A stretch of 64,000 bases of DNA from Bacillota bacterium (GTDB lineage Bacteria > Bacillota > Clostridia > Peptostreptococcales > Acidaminobacteraceae). The stretch spans positions 1-64,000 of the forward strand of contig JAOARG010000048.1 in NCBI GenBank assembly GCA_025210655.1, in the 5' to 3' direction. The translations under genes were made by a program, and so were the position numbers. Shown here piece by piece: positions 1 through 9,883 of the stretch; the stretch's first letter is position 1; every line of letters starts with the position of its first letter. The notes under the pieces are model-generated. The model saw only the letters and a program-made list of their open reading frames with translations. It did not search any database and was not told the origin of the DNA.

Positions 1-33
1 TTCATCCTGAGCCAGGATCAAACTCTTAAATAA
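1..33 (-). rRNA. rrs: 16S rRNA, 5' end only
   Basis: The reverse complement of the first bases contains AGAGTTTGATCCTGGCTCAG, the universal 5' signature of 16S rRNA. The gene is on the minus strand and continues out of the left edge. The mature 5' end is placed near 33 by analogy with E. coli numbering and may be off by a few bases. The rRNA operon is therefore transcribed away from the origin. Confidence 0.95.
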
Positions 34-158
34 AATTTTGATTTCCTTGCTTGAATGATAACTGACTTAATGTTCGTTATCTTTATCCTCTTGACGAGGT
101 AATTTGTTTAAATCATACTATTCAGTTTTCAAAGTTCTCTGCGTCTTAGCAACTTAAT
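34..158 (-). other. rRNA operon leader with boxA-like antitermination element
   Basis: This is the transcribed leader between the last promoter and the 16S gene. On the minus strand, positions 137-118 read GAACTTTGAAAACTGAATAG, which matches the boxA/pre-16S leader sequence common in Firmicutes rRNA operons. The remaining leader probably contains one half of the pre-16S processing stem, whose partner would lie outside the window. Confidence 0.7.
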
Positions 159-159
159 C

Positions 160-189
160 ATTATATCATTTCTTAACCTGCTATGTCAA
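160..189 (-). promoter_or_regulatory. rRNA promoter P3 (nearest to 16S)
   Basis: On the minus strand, TTGACA (189-184) and TATAAT (165-160) are separated by 18 bp. This is a perfect sigma-A promoter in both hexamers, 126 bp upstream of the mature 16S end. Confidence 0.8.
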
Positions 190-261
190 GTAGAATTTAA
201 AAGTTTTTTTCAACTCTCATTTTCTTCAAGTGATTGATATCACTCGTTTGACGACTTGTCT

Positions 262-291
262 ATCTTACCACATCGTCACCTTTTATGTCAA
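262..291 (-). promoter_or_regulatory. rRNA promoter P2
   Basis: On the minus strand, TTGACA (291-286) and TAAGAT (267-262) are spaced 18 bp apart. The -10 and the sequence just downstream (GATAGACAAGTCG) are nearly identical to those of P1, so P1 and P2 look like a duplicated promoter unit. Confidence 0.75.
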
Positions 292-358
292 CATCTTTTT
301 TATCTTTTTCCCAAAAGTTTTTTAAGATGTTTTTCTGACTCGTTTTGGCGACTTGTCT

Positions 359-388
359 ATCTTAGCACAAATATCTTATACCCGTCAA
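359..388 (-). promoter_or_regulatory. rRNA promoter P1 (most distal)
   Basis: On the minus strand, TTGACG (388-383) and TAAGAT (364-359) are spaced 18 bp apart, followed by the same initially transcribed sequence as P2. Together with P2 and P3 this gives three tandem promoters about 100 bp apart, an arrangement typical of highly expressed rRNA operons. Confidence 0.7.
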
Positions 389-420
389 CACTAACTTTAA
401 ACTTTTTTTTGTTTTTTAAC

Positions 421-457
421 AAAAAATAAGCAAATGCACGTAAATACGTGCATTTCA
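421..457 (-). terminator. terminator after sigB
   Basis: An 11-bp perfect stem (AAATGCACGTA at 432-442, TACGTGCATTT at 445-455) lies immediately after the sigB stop codon. Read on the minus strand it is followed by a T-rich stretch (430-421). It separates the stress-sigma operon from the rRNA promoters downstream. Confidence 0.7.
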
Positions 458-458
458 G

Positions 459-1265
459 CTATATTTCATTGAGTTTTTCATATTCTTTTCTTAATTTTTT
501 TATGATTTTCTTTTCCATTCTGGATACGGTCATCTGTGAAACACCAAGTTCTTCTGCCACTTGTATCTGTGTTTTAAGTTGAAAGAACCTGTCTTTTATG
601 ATTTTTACTTCAACTTGATTTAATTTTTCCATACATTTTACTATGAAATCATGGTTTTCTATTATATTGAAGTATTTATCATCTTCACCTATTATCTCTG
701 TCAATTGAATATCCTTATCATCTCCACTACTATCATAAGTAATATCTAGTGATTTAGGAGTATAAACCTGTGATGCTTCCATAGCTTCTATAACTTGTTC
801 TTCAGTTACCCCTAAGAATTCCGCTATATCTTTTACCCTAGGCACTCTCTGAAGATCCTGCTGAAGCCTTTGCTTGGATACATTTATTTTTTTAGAAAGC
901 TCCTGTATTCTTCTAGGAACTCTTACGGACCATCCCTTATCTCTAAAATACTTTTTAATTTCTCCTATTATAGTAGGGGTAGCAAAACTTGAAAATTCGA
1001 ATCCCTTATCCACATCGAACCTTTCTATGGCAAATATAAGTCCTAATGATGCGACTTGATAGATATCTTCATAGTCAATACCCTTGTTTATATATTTTTT
1101 TGCTAGTATCTCTATTATATATATATACCTATGAACCAATTCATTTCTTATTTCTCTGTCCCTATTATCTTTAAATAGTTTAAATAGTTCCTTGTTGTTC
1201 AGGTCTTTATATTTATTTGAAGTATTGCTATCTATATCTATTGCCTGGTTCATTCTTCTATTCAT
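459..1265 (-). CDS. sigB: RNA polymerase sigma factor, SigB/SigF/SigG family, most like SigB
   Basis: This 268-residue alternative sigma factor would redirect RNA polymerase to a stress or stationary-phase regulon. Region 2 lies at about residues 45-115 and ends in FRDKGWSVRVPRRI, closer to SigB (RDKTWSVHVPRR) than to SigF or SigG. The C-terminal helix-turn-helix (VAEELGVSQMTVSRME, about 240-258) is region 4. It is the last gene of an operon after an RsbV-like anti-anti-sigma and an RsbW-like kinase, the classical partner-switching arrangement. A sigma-B-like promoter precedes rsbV, suggesting autoregulation. SigF of the spoIIA operon has the same gene order, but no sporulation genes are seen and the VPRR segment argues against it. 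Confidence 0.85.
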   Translation of the reverse strand: MNRRMNQAIDIDSNTSNKYKDLNNKELFKLFKDNRDREIRNELVHRYIYIIEILAKKYINKGIDYEDIYQVASLGLIFAIERFDVDKGFEFSSFATPTIIGEIKKYFRDKGWSVRVPRRIQELSKKINVSKQRLQQDLQRVPRVKDIAEFLGVTEEQVIEAMEASQVYTPKSLDITYDSSGDDKDIQLTEIIGEDDKYFNIIENHDFIVKCMEKLNQVEVKIIKDRFFQLKTQIQVAEELGVSQMTVSRMEKKIIKKLRKEYEKLNEI

Positions 1266-1283
1266 ATAACCAGCCCCTAAATT

Positions 1284-1688
1284 CTACATATTAATATATT
1301 TCGACATTGTAATACTAGTTCCTGTATCTACTAGTGATTTTATTTCTACTTCATCCATAAGTGATTTCATTATGAAAATTCCTAATCCATTCTCTTTAGG
1401 ATTCATAAGATCCGGCTCTGAGTACTCTGTTATCTCAAATCCCTTACCATTGTCCGAAACCTCAACTGTAAACTTATCGCTTAATATTTTGAATTCAATG
1501 TTAAATTTTGAATCTAAATCATTTCCATGAATTACTGCATTGTTACATGCTTCACCCACAGCAACCTTTATATCTTCAATTTCCTCAATATCAAATCCTA
1601 TATTATTAGCAATAACAGATGCTGTCAGTCTTGCTATACTTACATACTCTGATTTACTAGGAAGAGTAATACTAACGCTATCCTTCAT
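1284..1688 (-). CDS. rsbW: anti-sigma factor, RsbW/SpoIIAB-type serine kinase
   Basis: This is a GHKL-fold ATPase that should bind and inhibit the neighbouring sigma factor and phosphorylate the RsbV-like protein. Counting from the start used here, the N-box EACNNAVIHGN is at 47-57, the G1 box SDNGKGF at 78-84 and the G2 box NGLGIF at 100-105. The ATG at 1688 is chosen because AGGTGG lies 8 bases upstream. An ATG at 1712 would add eight residues but has a weaker ribosome-binding site. It lies between rsbV (25 bp gap to the earlier start) and sigB (18 bp), consistent with one transcript. Confidence 0.88.
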   Translation of the reverse strand: MKDSVSITLPSKSEYVSIARLTASVIANNIGFDIEEIEDIKVAVGEACNNAVIHGNDLDSKFNIEFKILSDKFTVEVSDNGKGFEITEYSEPDLMNPKENGLGIFIMKSLMDEVEIKSLVDTGTSITMSKYINM

Positions 1689-1736
1689 TTTTTCGTCCAC
1701 CTTTACTAACATTGTATTTTTACCTTTTTAAACATC

Positions 1737-2051
1737 CTATTCCATAATAAATATCTTATCCAGACCTGTAATATTTAATAATTTAGAAATATTAGTCTGC
1801 GGGTTTACTATCGATATATTATTATCGTTTTTCTTAACCCTTTTTAGTATTCCAATCAGAACGCCCAATCCCGTACTATCGATATAAGACAAACTTTTAC
1901 AATCAAGCTTAAGGTCAGTTTCTCTGTCATTTAGTATATCGTTTAATGATTCCTTTAAACTACTTGAAGTGCTTATATCCACTTCTCCAATTAGTTCAAT
2001 TTTCCAATAGTTCATGTTTTCGTTATAATCTTTTACAAAATTCAACGCCAT
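1737..2051 (-). CDS. rsbV: anti-anti-sigma factor, RsbV/SpoIIAA-type STAS protein
   Basis: This 104-residue single STAS-domain protein, when unphosphorylated, should sequester the RsbW-like kinase and free the sigma factor. The phosphoacceptor motif IDSTGLG is present, with Ser59 as the expected target. It is the first gene of the rsbV-rsbW-sigB operon, and a GGGGG ribosome-binding site lies upstream of the ATG. No PP2C phosphatase (RsbU/RsbP/RsbX) is found nearby, so the signal input must be encoded elsewhere. Confidence 0.88.
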   Translation of the reverse strand: MALNFVKDYNENMNYWKIELIGEVDISTSSSLKESLNDILNDRETDLKLDCKSLSYIDSTGLGVLIGILKRVKKNDNNISIVNPQTNISKLLNITGLDKIFIME

Positions 2052-2076
2052 TCGTATCCCCCCATGCTTGGTTTGT

Positions 2077-2102
2077 ATACCCAGTAAATATTATTATAAA
2101 TC
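2077..2102 (-). promoter_or_regulatory. sigma-B-like promoter of rsbV-rsbW-sigB
   Basis: On the minus strand, GATTTA (2102-2097) is separated by 14 bp from GGGTAT (2082-2077), which is followed by AC. The -10 equals the Bacillus sigma-B -10 consensus GGGTAT; the -35 is only partly like GTTTAA. The location 26 bp upstream of rsbV is what an autoregulated sigma-B operon would have. This is inferred from sequence only. Confidence 0.5.
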
Positions 2103-2128
2103 AGTTTCTATGATTATTTTATAATATT

Positions 2129-2159
2129 TTGACAATTATGTCGACTTTAATTATATAAT
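2129..2159 (+). promoter_or_regulatory. sigma-A promoter of the 2200-3741 gene
   Basis: TTGACA (2129-2134) is followed by an AT-rich -10, read either as TATATA at 2152-2157 (17 bp spacing) or TATAAT at 2154-2159 (19 bp). An AAGGAG ribosome-binding site follows at 2188-2193, 6 bases before the ATG. Confidence 0.65.
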
Positions 2160-2199
2160 AAGTAATACACAATTATTTTACTATATAAAGGAGAAAAAA

Positions 2200-3741
2200 A
2201 TGAAGAAGTACAAGTTAATATTTATATTCACTATTCTATTATGTTTGTTTTTTAATTTATCAATAAATTATAGCAAACATAAAGAACTCCCATCTGAAGG
2301 ATGGTCACGTAATTTTGAAATTAATAAGTATATGGTCAATGACCATAATTCTACCAGCTATGAAAAAAGATATGATTCAATAAAAATACATAATGATATC
2401 CCTTATTACTTATATGTTGAGAATCAAGAGATATTTTTAAAAAAGTTTGATAAGGACTTTAACCTTATTGATGAAGTCATTTCATTTACTGTTGATAATA
2501 ATACTACTCACTATCTGGATTTAAATATTGTCTCTGAAAATAATATTTATATATATATTCTTGATAATAAGAAAAATCTTTCAACTTACCATTTTGATGG
2601 AAACAAAATCACTAAGAATGATATAAATATTGATGTATCATCTTTCAAAATCAGTAAGAATAATTTATATTATGTCCAATCTGGGGATTTATATAAAAAT
2701 AATGAATTATTCAAGAAAGATATTTCAACAAAATTTGATGTTCTTGAAGAGTTAGAAAATACTTTTATACTTTTCATTGATAAATCAAGTACTAATAATG
2801 ATATAAATGTGTATTCTAAAGAAAGTAATTCAGTAGAAAATATTTATTCATTGCCAAAGACTCCAAATATATCTATAAAACATATATATATTAATGGATA
2901 TGAAGAAAAAATTACTGCATTTATCCAACTTTCTAATACTAATAATTCAGAAACAACTATCAAAGCTTTTAGTTTTGATAAATATTTCCCGGGAAATATC
3001 GAAAAAATAATGGATAAAAAAATATACTGTTATAATAATTCTCTAAATATATCTAATGGTGATATTTTAGTTTCTGATGTTGATAATAATTTTGGAGGAT
3101 ATCCTAACTTATTTATAGGGAATATTTTAGATAAATCTAATAAGAGGCTTTCTATTAGTAAAAAAATTAAATTTAATATTGATTACTTCAATATTGGCGA
3201 GCTAAATTATGTTAAATGGGATGAATTTGATAATGATTCAGTAGTAAGTAATATTGCTTCAAATAATAAAAATATTATTGAAAAGTCATTAAAAATTGAT
3301 TCAAGTAAATTAATTGATATAGTATTGAATTCATTATCATCATACTTACCTTTATTTTATTTGATACTTATTCCTTTTACAGCTTTCTTTATACCTGTGA
3401 TTATATTTGTAATGATAATGTCCATGTTCAATCTAGGAAAACTAGAAAATAATGTTGGTAAAACTCTAACTTCTATTTTAGTGGTTCATAATCTATCTAA
3501 ACTAGTTTTCTTTGTAAGAAATGTAATTCTCAATAAAGACTTTATATTATCTCTACCAGTCTTTTTACAAAGCTATTTATTCGTTATAGGAATTTTCATT
3601 ATTCTATTGTTATTAGGAATAATTTTTATTAGAACTTTAAGAAGGGAAGAAGAAAATTTTCATTTTTTTAAATACTACATTTATTATATGATTTTCGATA
3701 TTTTATCATTTTCAATGATTCTCTATTCTAATTTCATATAG
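2200..3741 (+). CDS. membrane protein of unknown function with large extracytoplasmic domain
   Basis: The product is 513 residues and I recognise no family. An N-terminal hydrophobic segment (about 5-22) looks like a signal anchor or signal peptide. It is followed by about 360 polar residues rich in Asn, Ile, Lys and Tyr with short beta-strand-like repeats, then about four hydrophobic segments between about 383 and 513. This suggests an exported sensor-like or propeller-like domain tethered by a C-terminal membrane bundle. The gene has its own promoter and is the only plus-strand gene on the left arm, so it is transcribed against the replication fork. It carries a perfect Noc-binding palindrome. 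Confidence 0.7.
   Translation: MKKYKLIFIFTILLCLFFNLSINYSKHKELPSEGWSRNFEINKYMVNDHNSTSYEKRYDSIKIHNDIPYYLYVENQEIFLKKFDKDFNLIDEVISFTVDNNTTHYLDLNIVSENNIYIYILDNKKNLSTYHFDGNKITKNDINIDVSSFKISKNNLYYVQSGDLYKNNELFKKDISTKFDVLEELENTFILFIDKSSTNNDINVYSKESNSVENIYSLPKTPNISIKHIYINGYEEKITAFIQLSNTNNSETTIKAFSFDKYFPGNIEKIMDKKIYCYNNSLNISNGDILVSDVDNNFGGYPNLFIGNILDKSNKRLSISKKIKFNIDYFNIGELNYVKWDEFDNDSVVSNIASNNKNIIEKSLKIDSSKLIDIVLNSLSSYLPLFYLILIPFTAFFIPVIIFVMIMSMFNLGKLENNVGKTLTSILVVHNLSKLVFFVRNVILNKDFILSLPVFLQSYLFVIGIFIILLLLGIIFIRTLRREEENFHFFKYYIYYMIFDILSFSMILYSNFI
2983..2998. promoter_or_regulatory. Noc-binding site (perfect NBS palindrome)
   Basis: TATTTCCCGGGAAATA at this position is identical to the core of the Bacillus subtilis Noc-binding sequence (ATTTCCCGGGAAAT with T/A flanks). 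It lies inside a coding sequence, as most Bacillus NBS do. A noc-like gene is present at 19.7 kb. A chance perfect 16-bp match in 64 kb is very unlikely. Confidence 0.75.
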
Positions 3742-3751
3742 TACTCTGTTT

Positions 3752-3786
3752 TTAGATAAAAAAAAAGGAATCCTACGGTGGATTCC
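3752..3786 (-). terminator. terminator after gyrA
   Basis: The stem GGAATCC (3767-3773) pairs with GGATTCC (3780-3786). Read on the minus strand it is followed by a run of U (3766 down to about 3758), making an intrinsic terminator for transcripts coming from gyrA. Confidence 0.7.
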
Positions 3787-3812
3787 ACAAAATCATATAT
3801 TATTAATATATT

Positions 3813-3850
3813 AAAGGGGGCTATATTCATAATATTCCCCCTTTTTATTT
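3813..3850 (+). terminator. terminator after the 2200-3741 membrane-protein gene
   Basis: AAAGGGGG (3813-3820) pairs with CCCCCTTT (3837-3844) and is followed on the plus strand by TTTATTTA. It lies between two converging genes and may stop transcripts from both sides. Confidence 0.6.
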
Positions 3851-3881
3851 ATTTAAACATTTTTCTACAAATTTATATAAA

Positions 3882-6395
3882 TTATTTTTCAGCTTCCTCA
3901 GATTTCTCTTCAGCTTTTTCCTCATTTACATCTTCTGTAGAAGGATCTTCCTCGCTGGAAGACTCAGAAATATTTACCTTTGCAAGGGATACAACCTTAC
4001 TATCTTCATCATCTACTCTCATTAGAGTAACACCTGATGTTACCCTACCCATAGATGAAATTTCATTTACAGATATTCTTATAATAGTACCCTCTTTATT
4101 GATTAGAATGATATCATCTTCTTCATCAACTATAGTTGCTCCTATAAGATTTCCTGTCTTTTCAGTTATTTTATAAGTCAGAATACCTTTACCACCTCTC
4201 ATTTGAGGTCTATAAGTATCTGTGCTTAGCTCAGTTCTCTTTCCATATCCATTTTCACTTACAACCAGTAACATTCCATTTTCTCTAACTATATCTATTC
4301 CTACAACGTAGTCATCATTTTCTAACTTAATAGCTGAAACTCCAGTTGCAGTTCTACCCATATTTCTTACTTGACTATTATTGAATCTAATTGATTTACC
4401 TTGGTTTGATACAACAATAATATCATCAACACCCATAGAAGCCTTAACTCCAATAAGTTCATCATTTTCCCTAAGGTTAAGGGCAATAAGACCAGTTTTT
4501 CTATTTGTATCAAATTCCTTTAAGCTAGTCTTTTTAATAACTCCATTTTTCGTAACGAATATCAGATAATTATCTTCTTTAAACTCAGCTATTGGAATAA
4601 CAGCATTTATATCTTCATCATTATCTAACTGAAGTAAATTGATAATAGCTGTACCCTTAGCTTGTCTAGAAGCTTCTGGTATTTGATATGCCTTCAACTT
4701 ATACATTTTACCCTTATTAGTGAAGAATAGAATATAGTTATGAGTAGATGTGGTAAAGATATTTTCAACAAAGTCTTCTTCCCTAGTCGAAAGACCAATC
4801 TTACCTTTTCCACCCCTCTTTTGGATACTATAAGTATCCACAGGAACTCTCTTGATATATCCCTTATGAGTAAGTGTTATAGTAACATCTTCCCTATCTA
4901 TCATGTCCTCAATATTTATATCGTCAAAACTAAATGATATAGTAGTTCTTCTTTCATCAGAATATTTTTCCTTTATTTCAGAAAGATCTTCTTTAATTAC
5001 TGCCATAAGCTTTGTAACATCATCAAGAAGACTTTGAAGGTATTCAATCTTAATCTGAAGCTCCCCATATTCATTTTCAATTTTATCTCTTTCAAGACCT
5101 GTTAATCTTTGAAGTCTCATATCAAGGATAGCTTGAGCTTGAACATCTGTAAAAGCAAATTCTGCAATAAGATTTTCTTTAGCAATAGCTCCTGTTTGAG
5201 ATCCTCTAATAATTTTAATTATTCTGTCTATGCTATCAAGAGCCTTAAGAAGTCCCTCAAGTATATGGGCTCTATCTTTAGCTTTCTTAAGATCATAGTT
5301 TACTCTTCTTGTTTCAACTTCTCTTTGGTGTTTTATATAGTATCCTAGGATTTCTCTTAAATTAAGAAGCTTTGGTTGACCTTCAACAAGAGCAATCATA
5401 TTTATCGAGAATGTATTTTGAAGTTGTGAATGCTTATATAATTGGTTTAGTACTACACTAGCATTTACATCTCTTCTAAGCTCAATTACTATTCTAATAC
5501 CATTTCTATCAGATTCATCTCTTAAATCAGTTATACCATCAATCTTTTTATTTCTTACAAGATCAGCAATTCCTTCAAGTAATTTTGATTTATTAACCTG
5601 ATATGGAATTTCAGTTACTATAATAGAACTTTTTCCATTACTCTTTTCTTCGATATCAGTCTTAGATCTTACTACAACCCTACCATTACCGGTTCTATAT
5701 GCTTTTTTGAAACCTTCCATACCCATGATTTCTGCACCGGTAGGGAAATCAGGTCCCTTTACAATTTCAATGATCTCTTCAACATCAATCTCAGGATTAT
5801 CAATCATTGCAATTGTTGCATCAACGATTTCACCTAGATTATGTGGCGGTACTGATGTTGCCATACCAACTGCAATACCACTTGAACCATTACATAATAG
5901 ATTCGGGAATCTACACGGAAGAACTGAAGGCTCTTTTAAAGTTTCATCAAAGTTTAGATTATAGTCTACTGTTTCCTTATCTATATCCTTTAACAGTTCA
6001 ACTGCTATTTTTGTCATTCTTGCTTCTGTATATCTCATTGCTGCTGCTCCATCACCATCGATAGATCCAAAGTTACCATGACCATCAACAAGTAGATTTC
6101 TAGTAGCAAAAGGTTGCGCAAGTCTTACCATTGCATTATATACAGAACTATCACCATGCGGGTGATACTTACCCAGTACATCCCCGACGATACGAGCTGA
6201 CTTTCTATGTGGCTTATCTGGAGTAAGTCCAAGTTCACTCATTGCATAAAGGATTCTTCTATGAACTGGTTTAAGTCCATCCCTTACGTCTGGTAAAGCT
6301 CTAGAGACTATTACACTCATGGCATAGTCAATATAAGACTTCTTCATTTCATCTTTTATGTCTACATGAATTATTTTTTCGTTATTCTCACTCAT
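3882..6395 (-). CDS. gyrA: DNA gyrase subunit A
   Basis: The 837-residue product is the breakage-reunion subunit of gyrase, which introduces negative supercoils with GyrB. The winged-helix segment [10 protein letters not shown] is followed by the catalytic tyrosine in AMRYTEARM (Tyr122, same number as E. coli). The C-terminal beta-pinwheel carries the GyrA box as QKRGGKG, one residue off the canonical QRRGGKG. The tail is acidic (repeated Glu/Ser). Residue 87, which is Asp in E. coli, is Asn here, and 83-84 are Ser-Ser. The start is 11 bp downstream of the gyrB stop, so the two genes are co-transcribed. Confidence 0.97.
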   Translation of the reverse strand: MSENNEKIIHVDIKDEMKKSYIDYAMSVIVSRALPDVRDGLKPVHRRILYAMSELGLTPDKPHRKSARIVGDVLGKYHPHGDSSVYNAMVRLAQPFATRNLLVDGHGNFGSIDGDGAAAMRYTEARMTKIAVELLKDIDKETVDYNLNFDETLKEPSVLPCRFPNLLCNGSSGIAVGMATSVPPHNLGEIVDATIAMIDNPEIDVEEIIEIVKGPDFPTGAEIMGMEGFKKAYRTGNGRVVVRSKTDIEEKSNGKSSIIVTEIPYQVNKSKLLEGIADLVRNKKIDGITDLRDESDRNGIRIVIELRRDVNASVVLNQLYKHSQLQNTFSINMIALVEGQPKLLNLREILGYYIKHQREVETRRVNYDLKKAKDRAHILEGLLKALDSIDRIIKIIRGSQTGAIAKENLIAEFAFTDVQAQAILDMRLQRLTGLERDKIENEYGELQIKIEYLQSLLDDVTKLMAVIKEDLSEIKEKYSDERRTTISFSFDDINIEDMIDREDVTITLTHKGYIKRVPVDTYSIQKRGGKGKIGLSTREEDFVENIFTTSTHNYILFFTNKGKMYKLKAYQIPEASRQAKGTAIINLLQLDNDEDINAVIPIAEFKEDNYLIFVTKNGVIKKTSLKEFDTNRKTGLIALNLRENDELIGVKASMGVDDIIVVSNQGKSIRFNNSQVRNMGRTATGVSAIKLENDDYVVGIDIVRENGMLLVVSENGYGKRTELSTDTYRPQMRGGKGILTYKITEKTGNLIGATIVDEEDDIILINKEGTIIRISVNEISSMGRVTSGVTLMRVDDEDSKVVSLAKVNISESSSEEDPSTEDVNEEKAEEKSEEAEK

Positions 6396-6406
6396 TCTTT
6401 ACACCT

Positions 6407-8362
<1,956 letters not shown>

Positions 8363-8379
8363 TTATAATTAATATACAC

Positions 8380-9486
8380 TTATATTACTTTGCCATCATG
8401 GATACTAAATACACTGGCATCCTTTAAGGATTCCTTTAATATTCCACTAATCTCAGTTGTAGTTATTACTGTTTGAACATGTTCAAACTCTTTTACAATC
8501 TGATTTTGTCTATTATAATCAAGCTCTGACATTACATCATCCAAAAGAAGAACCGGATATTCACCGGTTTCTTCCCTAATTATATCAATTTCAGATAACT
8601 TTATTGATAAAGCTACACTTCTCTTTTGACCCTGGGATCCAAATTTTCGAACATCAATATCATTTATCATTATTTCAAAATCATCCCTATGTGGTCCTAC
8701 AGATGTAAATCCTTTAGCAATATCATTTTCTAGTCTTTCACTTAACTTAGATTTAAATTCCATGTATATTTTATCATATTTATCAATATTTTCAGTATTA
8801 ATATTACTTAAATATCTAATACTAATTTCCTCTTTCCCAGAGGTGATTTTCTTGTGGTTCTTCTGTGAAATTATATTGAGTCTTTCAATAAATTCAAGCC
8901 TTTTTTTTATCAAATCATAACCAAGCTTTACTAATTTATCATCCCAAATTTCTAAAGTATCTTTGAATTTATTCTCAAATCTCAAAGACTTCAATATCTT
9001 GTTTCTGCTACTTAATACCTTATTGTATTCAATCAGTTTCATACAATAACTTGTACTCATATGAGAAAGTTCCCTATCTAAAAACTTTCTTCTTTCAGCA
9101 GGTCCTTCAGTAATTAATCTTAGATCTTCTGGTGAAAACAATACTACATTAATTTTCCCAATCAATTGTGATGTCTTTTTTAGTCCGATTCCATTGACCT
9201 TAATACCTTTTTTATTATCTTTTGATTGAATTATTCTAATATCCATTTCTCTATTTTCTTTCTGGATAACAGATTTTATACTAAAATAATCCCTATCAAA
9301 TCTAATTAATTCCTTTTCCCTGTTTGTTCTGAAAGATTTTCCAAATGCACATACAAATATGGCCTCAAGCATATTAGTTTTACCTTGGGCATTATTTCCT
9401 ACAAATATATTGATATTCTTGTTCAAGTCTATTTTAACCGATTCATAATTTCTGTAATTTTGTAACTCAACATATTTTATATACAA
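8380..9486 (-). CDS. recF: DNA replication and repair protein RecF
   Basis: RecF is an SMC-like ABC ATPase that helps load RecA on gapped DNA with RecO and RecR (recR is at 39.5 kb). The Walker A motif VGNNAQGKTNMLE is near residue 30, and the signature and Walker B region (GSQGQKR; LLLDDVMSELD) is near the C-terminus. The length of 368 residues is normal. Translation begins at a TTG 8 bases after GGGG. The gene is 83 bp from rlbA, and that gap holds a hairpin and a possible internal promoter. Confidence 0.95.
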   Translation of the reverse strand: MYIKYVELQNYRNYESVKIDLNKNINIFVGNNAQGKTNMLEAIFVCAFGKSFRTNREKELIRFDRDYFSIKSVIQKENREMDIRIIQSKDNKKGIKVNGIGLKKTSQLIGKINVVLFSPEDLRLITEGPAERRKFLDRELSHMSTSYCMKLIEYNKVLSSRNKILKSLRFENKFKDTLEIWDDKLVKLGYDLIKKRLEFIERLNIISQKNHKKITSGKEEISIRYLSNINTENIDKYDKIYMEFKSKLSERLENDIAKGFTSVGPHRDDFEIMINDIDVRKFGSQGQKRSVALSIKLSEIDIIREETGEYPVLLLDDVMSELDYNRQNQIVKEFEHVQTVITTTEISGILKESLKDASVFSIHDGKVI

Positions 9487-9522
9487 ATATTACACCCCTT
9501 AAAACTAATACCATAACATCTT

Positions 9523-9566
9523 ATTATAACATTAAATTGGGCATTTTCAAAAAAAATGCCCAATTT
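9523..9566 (-). promoter_or_regulatory. long hairpin overlapping a possible recF promoter
   Basis: A perfect inverted repeat has arms AAATTGGGCATTT (9534-9546) and AAATGCCCAATTT (9554-9566). On the minus strand TTGAAA (9550-9545) and TATAAT (9528-9523), spaced 16 bp, form a candidate promoter whose -35 lies in the loop of the repeat. No T-run follows on the minus strand, so a simple terminator is less likely. It could give recF-gyrB-gyrA its own promoter. Confidence 0.4.
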
Positions 9567-9569
9567 AAT

Positions 9570-9809
9570 CTACTCGCTTAATACACTGTAATTATATACT
9601 TCTAATTCATCATTTTCTTCATCATATATTTTAATAGTTACTTCATCACCAGCTCTAAGTTTTTTTCCCCTTTGAGTAGTTACTTCACCATTTACTTCAA
9701 CAAGCCCATCTTGAATAATTGCCTTAGCTATTCCACCTGTATCAACAAATCCTGAAAACTTTAAAAATTGATCTAACTTAATAAATTCTGATTTAATTTT
9801 AACTTCCAT
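9570..9809 (-). CDS. rlbA: S4-domain RNA-binding protein RlbA/YaaA
   Basis: A 79-residue S4-fold protein (LDQFLKFSGFVDTGGIAKAII; RGKKLRAGDEV) of the YaaA/RlbA family, implicated in ribosome-associated functions and located between dnaN and recF in many Firmicutes. An AGGAGG site precedes the ATG. Identification rests on the S4 motif, size and position. Confidence 0.9.
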   Translation of the reverse strand: MEVKIKSEFIKLDQFLKFSGFVDTGGIAKAIIQDGLVEVNGEVTTQRGKKLRAGDEVTIKIYDEENDELEVYNYSVLSE

Positions 9810-9883
9810 TTTGATCCTCCTAATTTTCTCATAAAAATAATTAGGATGGGTCCTAAGCCCATCTTAATTATATATTATTAATT

